Below, piece by piece: positions 13,257 to 18,710 of a stretch of DNA of 18,710 nt (position 1 is its first letter; each line of letters starts with the position of its first letter). A program made the translations under genes and the position numbers. The stretch comes from JAAYHV01 sp035268985 (GTDB lineage Bacteria; Bacillota; Clostridia; Peptostreptococcales; Anaerovoracaceae): NCBI GenBank assembly GCA_035268985.1, contig DATFJV010000027.1:1-18710 (forward strand), read 5' to 3'. The notes below the pieces were generated by a model. It worked only from the letters and a program-made list of their open reading frames with translations, had not been told where the DNA came from and searched no databases.

Positions 13257-16200
13257 TGGTAACACGTATATTCGTTGAAAAGAAGGAAAAGTATGCAAAT
13301 GAAGCTAAATCCCTAAAAAAAGACATAGTTAATCTTTTAGGCATAACGGAACTTAAGAATATTAGGCTTGCAAATAGATATGATATAGAATCAATAGATG
13401 AAGGAATTCTAGAAAAGGCTGAGAAAATGGTATTTTCTGAGCCGGTTACAGACGATGTATATAGTGAGCTCCCCAAAGATTTTGATGCTATTCTTTTGGT
13501 TGAATATTTGCCTGGCCAATTTGATCAAAGGGCAAATTCTTCAGAGGAATGTATCCAGTTTATATCCCAAGGCGATAAGGTTAATGTGAAAAGTGCTAAA
13601 GTATATATGTTTTATGGAGATATAACCAAAGAAGAATTTGAAAAAATCAAAAAGTTTTTAATTAATCCTGTGGAAGCAAGGGAAGCATCAATGGAGATTC
13701 CGAATACTTTAAAGTCCCAATATGATATCCCAGATAAAATCGAAATACTCAATGGATTTATAGATAAGTCAGAAGAAGAGTTAAATCAGTTTCTAGGAGA
13801 AAACGGCATGGCAATGGACATAAATGATGCCATATTATGCCAAGAATATTTTAAAAGTGAGAATAGAAATCCAACTAGAACTGAAATTAAGGTTATAGAC
13901 ACCTATTGGTCAGATCACTGTAGACATACAACATTTAATACAACTGTTGACTATATTAGATTTGAAGATGAAACTATAGAAAAAACTTTTAAAGAATATC
14001 TATATAAAAGAAGGGGTCTTGGCATTACCAAACCAGTAAGCTTAATGAATATAGTTACTACAGCTGTTAAGGTATTAAAGGCGGAAGGCAAGCTGGCAAA
14101 ATTAGTTGAATCCGATGAAGTTAATGCTTGTACGATTAATTTTACAGCTAAAATAGATGGTAAAGATGAGGATTGGACTCTTTTATTTAAAAATGAAACC
14201 CACAATCATCCGACGGAAATTGAACCATTTGGTGGAGCAGCAACTTGTGTTGGTGGAGCCATAAGAGATCCACTATCGGGTAGAAGCTATGTTTATGCAG
14301 CAATGAGAGTTACCGGGGCAGGAAATCCATTAGTTTCCGTGGAAGAGACCATAGAAGGCAAGCTTCCGCAAAGGACCATAGTAACTGACGCAGCAAGGGG
14401 TTATAGCTCTTATGGAAATCAAATAGGACTTACAACAGGAATAGTAGATGAAATCTATCATGACGGATATATAGCTAAAAGAATGGAAATAGGAGCAGTT
14501 ATAGGAGCAGCTCCTAGTGATAATATAGTTAGAGAAATACCAAGTCCTGGAGATAGTATAATCCTTTTAGGCGGGAAAACAGGAAGAGATGGCTGTGGAG
14601 GCGCAACAGGGTCTTCTAAATCTCATAAACTTGATTCATTGGAATCTTGTGGAGCTGAAGTGCAAAAAGGGAATGCACCAGAAGAAAGAAAGATACAAAG
14701 ACTCTTCAGAAACCCTGAAGCTACAAAACTTATTAAAAGGTGCAATGACTTTGGAGCTGGAGGCGTATCAGTTGCCATAGGAGAACTTGCAGATGGGCTA
14801 ACAATTAACTTAAACAAAGTACCTAAAAAATATGAAGGTTTAGATGGTACTGAATTAGCAATAAGTGAATCCCAAGAAAGAATGGCAGTAGTAGTAAGTC
14901 CTGAAAATGTGGATAAATTTATGATGCTAGCAACAGAGGAAAATTTAGAAGCTACAGTAGTCGCTTTTGTTACATTGGAAAAAAGACTTATTATGAATTG
15001 GAATGGTGAAAGCATTGTTGATATTTCCAGAGAGTTTTTAGATACTAATGGAGCAGAAAAACATGTCAATGTAATAATACCTGAGGCAGAGAAATTTGAT
15101 AAAGACATTCCTAATAGTTTTTGTAGAGGAATGAAGGCTTTAGTAAATGATTTAAATGTATGCTCGAAAAGAGGTCTTTCCGAGAGATTTGATTCCACAA
15201 TTGGTAAGAATACTGTACTTATGCCTTTTGGAGGTGCTAATCAGCTTACACCAATACAAGCTATGGTTCATAAAATACCAGACATAAAAGGAGAAAATGA
15301 AATTTGCTCTTTAATGGCATATGGAGTAAACCCTTATATATTAGAAAAAAGCCCATATCATGGGGCATATCTTGCTGTAGTTGAAAGTGTATCAAAACTT
15401 GTAGCAACCGGTGCTACATATAAAGATATATACTTATCTTTCCAAGAGTATTTTGAAAAACTAGGAAATGATGGATATAAATGGGGGAAACCGACAGCAG
15501 CAGTTCTTGGAGCATATAGAGCTCAGTTGGAACTGGGTCTTGGGGCAATAGGCGGAAAAGATTCTATGAGTGGAACATTTGAACAACTTCATGTGCCTCC
15601 TACATTTGTGTCTTTTGCTGTAACTACAGATGAAGCTAAAAACATTATTTCTCCTGAGTTTAAGAAACCGGGTAATGATGTAGTTATATTAAAGCCTCAT
15701 ATGTCAAAGGATGGAACAATAGATGCTGAATCTCTTATCAATAATTATGAATTGGTTAATAAACTAATAATTGGGGGGAAAGCTATAAGTTGTTATACAC
15801 CAACATATGGCGGCGTTGCAGAAGCAATATATAAAATGTGCCTAGGAAATGATATCGGCTTTGATTTTATTGATAAATATAGTTTAGAAGAAATTTTTGG
15901 ATATAACTATGGAGCGTTTATTATTGAATTGAACGGTAAGGGTGATGGAAAATTCGAGGTATTAGGAAAAACCACTGGTAAAAAATCTATTTCCCTTGGA
16001 GAAGATAAAATACAGTTAAAAAGTATTAGTTCAATATATGAAAGCAAATTAGAAAATATATACAATTGCAATATTGAGACGGAAGAAAAAAAGATTGAAA
16101 AAATAACTTATTTAGTAAAAGATGATGAGGCTAAAGCTAAGAGGATTATTTCGGGGAAACCTAAGGTTTTGATACCTGTATTTCCTGGGACAAATTGTGA

Positions 16201-16957
16201 ATATGATACTGCTAAGGCTTTTGAAAATGCTGGAGCGGAATCAGAAATTTTTGTAATTAACAATTTGGACAAAGCTAAGCTTATTAATTCCACTGAAGCT
16301 TTTGCAAAAAGGATAAATACTGCACAAATGATATTTATTCCAGGAGGGTTTTCGGGTGGTGACGAGCCAGATGGGTCTGGTAAATTTATAACTGCATTTT
16401 TTAGAAACGAAGTTATAATGAATGCTACATATGACATGTTGTATAAAAGAGATGGCCTTATGGCTGGTATTTGCAATGGATTCCAAGCACTAGTTAAGCT
16501 AGGGTTGCTCCCATACGGAGAGATTGGAGATATAGACGAAAGTTGTCCTACCTTAACATTCAACGATATAGGAAGGCACCAGTCTAAGCTTGTAAGAACA
16601 AGGATATGTTCAAACAAATCACCTTGGATTAAAAACGCCATGGTTGATGAAATATATACAGTACCTATATCCCATGGTGAAGGAAGATTTATTGCTGATG
16701 GTAAAACTCTAGATAATATGATAAAATATGGTCAGGTAATTACTCAATATGTTGATAATTGTGGTAATCCGACCATGGATATAAAGTATAATCCCAACGG
16801 TTCGGTTATGGCTATTGAAGGAATTACATCAAAAGACGGTAGGATTTTAGGCAAAATGGGTCATTCTGAAAGAATAGGTAAAGATCTATATAAAAATGTT
16901 CCTGGAAATTATGATATGAGGCTGTTTCAGTCTGCCGTAGAATACTTCAAAAAATAA
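13256..16957 (+). CDS. purL: PurL, single-chain FGAM synthase with fused glutaminase
   Basis: This 1,233-residue enzyme converts FGAR to FGAM with ATP and glutamine. It is the large form with PurS-like, synthetase and PurQ-like glutaminase parts in one chain, but of the shorter clostridial/Bacteroides type rather than the ~1,300-residue proteobacterial one. The N-terminal 150 residues are the PurS-like region. Synthetase motifs include DTYWSDHCRHTTF, NETHNHPTEIEPFGGAAT, KTGRDGCGGATGSS and GIGELADG-like segments. The C-terminal amidotransferase from about residue 980 has GTNCEYDTAKAF, the nucleophile Cys1073 in AGICNGFQALVKLG, and the His1140/Glu1142 pair in SHGEGRF. All catalytic residues look intact. 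It is the last recognised biosynthetic gene of the operon, followed after 11 nt by a membrane-protein gene with its own strong ribosome binding site. Confidence 0.97.
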   Translation: MVTRIFVEKKEKYANEAKSLKKDIVNLLGITELKNIRLANRYDIESIDEGILEKAEKMVFSEPVTDDVYSELPKDFDAILLVEYLPGQFDQRANSSEECIQFISQGDKVNVKSAKVYMFYGDITKEEFEKIKKFLINPVEAREASMEIPNTLKSQYDIPDKIEILNGFIDKSEEELNQFLGENGMAMDINDAILCQEYFKSENRNPTRTEIKVIDTYWSDHCRHTTFNTTVDYIRFEDETIEKTFKEYLYKRRGLGITKPVSLMNIVTTAVKVLKAEGKLAKLVESDEVNACTINFTAKIDGKDEDWTLLFKNETHNHPTEIEPFGGAATCVGGAIRDPLSGRSYVYAAMRVTGAGNPLVSVEETIEGKLPQRTIVTDAARGYSSYGNQIGLTTGIVDEIYHDGYIAKRMEIGAVIGAAPSDNIVREIPSPGDSIILLGGKTGRDGCGGATGSSKSHKLDSLESCGAEVQKGNAPEERKIQRLFRNPEATKLIKRCNDFGAGGVSVAIGELADGLTINLNKVPKKYEGLDGTELAISESQERMAVVVSPENVDKFMMLATEENLEATVVAFVTLEKRLIMNWNGESIVDISREFLDTNGAEKHVNVIIPEAEKFDKDIPNSFCRGMKALVNDLNVCSKRGLSERFDSTIGKNTVLMPFGGANQLTPIQAMVHKIPDIKGENEICSLMAYGVNPYILEKSPYHGAYLAVVESVSKLVATGATYKDIYLSFQEYFEKLGNDGYKWGKPTAAVLGAYRAQLELGLGAIGGKDSMSGTFEQLHVPPTFVSFAVTTDEAKNIISPEFKKPGNDVVILKPHMSKDGTIDAESLINNYELVNKLIIGGKAISCYTPTYGGVAEAIYKMCLGNDIGFDFIDKYSLEEIFGYNYGAFIIELNGKGDGKFEVLGKTTGKKSISLGEDKIQLKSISSIYESKLENIYNCNIETEEKKIEKITYLVKDDEAKAKRIISGKPKVLIPVFPGTNCEYDTAKAFENAGAESEIFVINNLDKAKLINSTEAFAKRINTAQMIFIPGGFSGGDEPDGSGKFITAFFRNEVIMNATYDMLYKRDGLMAGICNGFQALVKLGLLPYGEIGDIDESCPTLTFNDIGRHQSKLVRTRICSNKSPWIKNAMVDEIYTVPISHGEGRFIADGKTLDNMIKYGQVITQYVDNCGNPTMDIKYNPNGSVMAIEGITSKDGRILGKMGHSERIGKDLYKNVPGNYDMRLFQSAVEYFKK

Positions 16958-16968
16958 TAGGAGGAATT

Positions 16969-17709
16969 ATGGGATTCGATATTAACAGTCCTTTTCTATT
17001 TGCGTTAGTTGCAGTAATTCTTTGCTTAGTTATGACCCAATCTATATTTTTTATGTATAGAGCATGGAAACAAGCTAGGGCATTGGGAATAGAAAAGAAA
17101 AAATTAAAGGGTGTAGTAAAGACAAGCGTAGTATTTACAATAATACCAGCTTTCTCAATACTAATTGGGGTTGTTGCACTTTCAAAGAAACTAGGACTAC
17201 CGTTACCATGGCTTAGACTTTCTGTAGTTGGAGCCATCACATACGAAACTCCAGCAGCAGAGGCTGCATCACAAGCTGTGGGCACTAGTATGAGCGATGT
17301 TGCGAACCCGTTAACCGTTGTACAATACTCAACAATCGCATGGGTTATGACTCTAGGCATAATGGCTGGTGTAATACTAACACCAATATTATGTAGAAGA
17401 TTATTAGGTGGCGTGAGTAAATTTAAGAATAGGGATGAAAAGTGGGGAGATATTTTAATGTCTGCACTTTTTATTGGAATGGTATCTGCCTTCTTAGGTA
17501 TGATATTTGGTCGCATAGGAGAAGGTCTTGTGGGCTGGATCCCAGTTTTTGTTATGGGAGTATCTGCAGTGATTATGTTATTATGCGCTTTTTGTGTTAA
17601 AAAATTAAACTGGAAATGGATGCAAGATTATGCATTACCTATTTCAATGATAGCTTCGATGGCATTGGCAATTCCTATTACCAATGCTGTCATGCAGATA
17701 GTGAGTTAG
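16969..17709 (+). CDS. Multi-pass membrane protein of unknown function (DUF5058-like), subunit 1
   Basis: This 246-residue protein has about six hydrophobic segments: residues about 7-30, 48-72, 118-140, 161-182, 185-212 and 220-243. Between the second and third lies a conserved-looking, less hydrophobic loop, LPWLRLSVVGAITYETPAAEAASQ. I associate this pattern with a family of uncharacterised membrane proteins labelled DUF5058, from memory only. TAGGAGG lies 5 nt before the ATG. It starts 11 nt after purL, so it is probably transcribed with the purine operon, and it is followed after 10 nt by another membrane protein. The two look like subunits of one complex. A transport role, perhaps for a purine or related amide, is my inference from position; there is no ATPase, binding protein or known transporter signature. 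Confidence 0.7.
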   Translation: MGFDINSPFLFALVAVILCLVMTQSIFFMYRAWKQARALGIEKKKLKGVVKTSVVFTIIPAFSILIGVVALSKKLGLPLPWLRLSVVGAITYETPAAEAASQAVGTSMSDVANPLTVVQYSTIAWVMTLGIMAGVILTPILCRRLLGGVSKFKNRDEKWGDILMSALFIGMVSAFLGMIFGRIGEGLVGWIPVFVMGVSAVIMLLCAFCVKKLNWKWMQDYALPISMIASMALAIPITNAVMQIVS

Positions 17710-17719
17710 GGGGCCTCTT

Positions 17720-18382
17720 ATGACAGGTTATGATATATATATAGAAAGAACCCATAAATTGGGCAGAATATGGACTTGGGGCATGGGCATCTTACTTTTG
17801 CTTTTTCCTCTAATAGTAAGTATACACTATGGTGCATGGCCAGAAGCGGAACCATTTTTAAAAGGTGTTTTGAGTATAGGCCCAATGTATTGGGCTGTTG
17901 GAACCATTGAAGTACTTACATATATCCCGATGTTAGGTGCAGGAGGAAGTTATCTAGGATTTATTACTGGAAGTTTAACTATGCTTAAAGTTCCATGTAC
18001 AATGTCTGCATTAACTAGAGCAGAAGCTAAATCCGGTACTCCAGAAGGAGAAGTTATTGCTACAATAGCAATTGCGGTGTCAAGTATAACTACAGTAACA
18101 ATTATATTTTTAGGAGTACTATTAATCACTCCCCTTACCCCGATTTTGAATAGTCCGACTTTAGAGCCGGCATTTGATCAAATATTACCTGCTTTATTTG
18201 GCGGACTAGGAGTGGCAATAATATCGCAAAATCCTAAGATTGCAATTGCCCCTGTTATGTCTATGCTAGTACTGTTTATTGCAGTTCCATCTCTAGCGCC
18301 AAGTGGTGCAATATTTGTCCCTGTGGCTGCGTTAATTGCATTAGGAGCGGCAAGAATCATGTACAAAAAAGGATGGCTTTAA
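17720..18382 (+). CDS. Multi-pass membrane protein of unknown function, subunit 2
   Basis: This 220-residue protein has about six membrane segments. The N-terminus MTGYDIYIERTHKLGRIWTWG is polar and basic before the first helix. The most distinctive region is LGAGGSYLGFITGSLTMLKVPCTMSALTRAEA followed by the acidic turn SGTPEGEV. Glycine-rich segments and a conserved-looking cytoplasmic loop of this kind are common in secondary transporters, but I do not recognise a named family. AGGGGG precedes the ATG, 10 nt after the preceding membrane gene. Matching size, topology and spacing argue that the two act together. No terminator is evident between its stop and the tRNA promoter 37 bases on. Function unknown; a two-subunit transporter is a hypothesis. 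Confidence 0.68.
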   Translation: MTGYDIYIERTHKLGRIWTWGMGILLLLFPLIVSIHYGAWPEAEPFLKGVLSIGPMYWAVGTIEVLTYIPMLGAGGSYLGFITGSLTMLKVPCTMSALTRAEAKSGTPEGEVIATIAIAVSSITTVTIIFLGVLLITPLTPILNSPTLEPAFDQILPALFGGLGVAIISQNPKIAIAPVMSMLVLFIAVPSLAPSGAIFVPVAALIALGAARIMYKKGWL

Positions 18383-18418
18383 CCATTGAAATTGAGGGAA
18401 AGTTGGCGTTTTGTAGGC

Positions 18419-18447
18419 TTGACAATTAAGGGTATTTGAGTTAGAAT
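18419..18447 (+). promoter_or_regulatory. Strong promoter of the tRNA-Thr/tuf unit
   Basis: TTGACA (18419-18424) and TAGAAT (18442-18447) with a 17-bp spacer place the start near 18454, about nine bases before the mature tRNA. This is what is expected of a stable-RNA promoter. tuf probably shares it, since no terminator separates the two. Confidence 0.8.
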
Positions 18448-18462
18448 AGCATAAAAGTATAT

Positions 18463-18539
18463 GCTGTTGTAGCTCAGTCGGTAGAGCACTTCCTTGGTAA
18501 GGAAGAGGTTCGGCAGTTCAAGTCTGCTCAACAGCTCCA
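18463..18539 (+). tRNA. tRNA-Thr (anticodon GGT)
   Basis: A complete 77-nt cloverleaf folds by eye. The acceptor stem is GCTGTTG / CAACAGC. The D-arm is GCTC...GAGC. The anticodon arm CTTCC-TTGGTAA-GGAAG gives anticodon GGT. The variable loop is six bases and the T-arm is GGCAG-TTCAAGT-CTGCT. The discriminator base is T and CCA is encoded. It reads ACC and ACU threonine codons. tRNA-Thr directly before tuf is an old and widespread arrangement (as in the thrT-tufB region of Escherichia coli). Confidence 0.95.
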
Positions 18540-18573
18540 TATTATATATTAAAAATGTTATTAGGAGGGAAAA

Positions 18574-18710
18574 ATGGCAAAGCAACATTATGAGAGAAAA
18601 AAACCGCATATTAATATCGGTACAATTGGTCATGTAGACCACGGAAAAACAACATTAACAGCAGCGATCACAATCACATTACAAAAGAGATTAGGATTGG
18701 GTGAAAAAGT
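18574..18710 (+). CDS. tuf: Elongation factor Tu, 5' part (partial)
   Basis: The first 45 codons of EF-Tu are present before the window ends. The protein starts MAKQHYERKKPHINIGTIG and continues into GHVDHGKTTLT, the GTP-binding P-loop. EF-Tu carries aminoacyl-tRNA to the ribosome as a GTP complex. AGGAGGG lies 7 nt before the ATG. Placement just after tRNA-Thr rather than after fusA suggests this is the copy that usually precedes tRNA-Trp, secE and nusG, although those would be beyond the window. Confidence 0.97.
   Translation, partial: MAKQHYERKKPHINIGTIGHVDHGKTTLTAAITITLQKRLGLGEK

Noticed and set aside
14623..15198. Long minus-strand open frame of 191 codons opposite purL
   Set aside because: It mirrors the purL coding frame, has no recognisable protein family or ribosome binding site, and purL is certain on the other strand.
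16947..17516. Minus-strand open frame of 189 codons opposite the purL end and the first membrane gene
   Set aside because: It is a complementary shadow of the membrane protein gene with Ile/Thr/Pro-rich composition and no start signals.

Overview
The window is low-GC DNA with strong AGGAGG-type ribosome binding sites, short intergenic gaps and genes packed into operons. Its content is a clostridial-style purEC-FMN-DL cluster with a single-chain ~1,230-residue PurL, a Rex-type operator in front of thiolase, an ECF vitamin transporter and a Sir2/SurE pair. This points to an anaerobic Firmicute of the Clostridia/Tissierellia type. I cannot name the genus from sequence alone.

Layout. 1-398: the 3' end of an unrecognised acidic, membrane-anchored protein. 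421-954 (-): an ECF-transporter substrate-binding (S) membrane protein. It is divergent from 1067-2443 (+), a MocR-type regulator (winged helix plus aminotransferase fold) that probably starts at a rare ATT codon and lacks the usual PLP-binding lysine. 2493-3152 (+): a nitroreductase with its own promoter. 3163-3936 (-): a membrane-anchored HExxH metalloprotease. 4065-6093 (+): a three-gene unit of Sir2 deacylase, SurE nucleotidase and an isochorismatase-family hydrolase. 6310-7500 (+): acetyl-CoA acetyltransferase, preceded by a near-perfect Rex box and followed by a strong terminator. 7721-16957 (+): the purine operon purE-purC-purF-purM-purN-purD-purL, mostly with 1-11 nt overlaps or gaps and with PurBox-like sites in front. 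16969-18382 (+): two unstudied multi-pass membrane proteins continuing the purine operon. 18463-18539: tRNA-Thr(GGT) with a consensus promoter, then the start of tuf (EF-Tu) running off the window.

How the genes work together. The pur operon encodes every step from PRPP to SAICAR except PurK, with PurF, PurD, PurN, PurL, PurM, PurE and PurC all present. It lacks purB and purH, which must be elsewhere or absent; purH is notable because it usually sits between purN and purD. The ECF S component and the divergent MocR regulator look like a vitamin (probably B6) uptake and control pair. Thiolase feeds acetyl-CoA into C4 fermentation and appears to be under NADH/NAD+ control through Rex. The most novel material is the two-gene membrane module attached to the purine operon, the unusual translation start and missing active-site lysine of the MocR protein, and a palindrome enclosing the start site of the metalloprotease. 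No CRISPR, insertion sequence, phage or defence system was seen.
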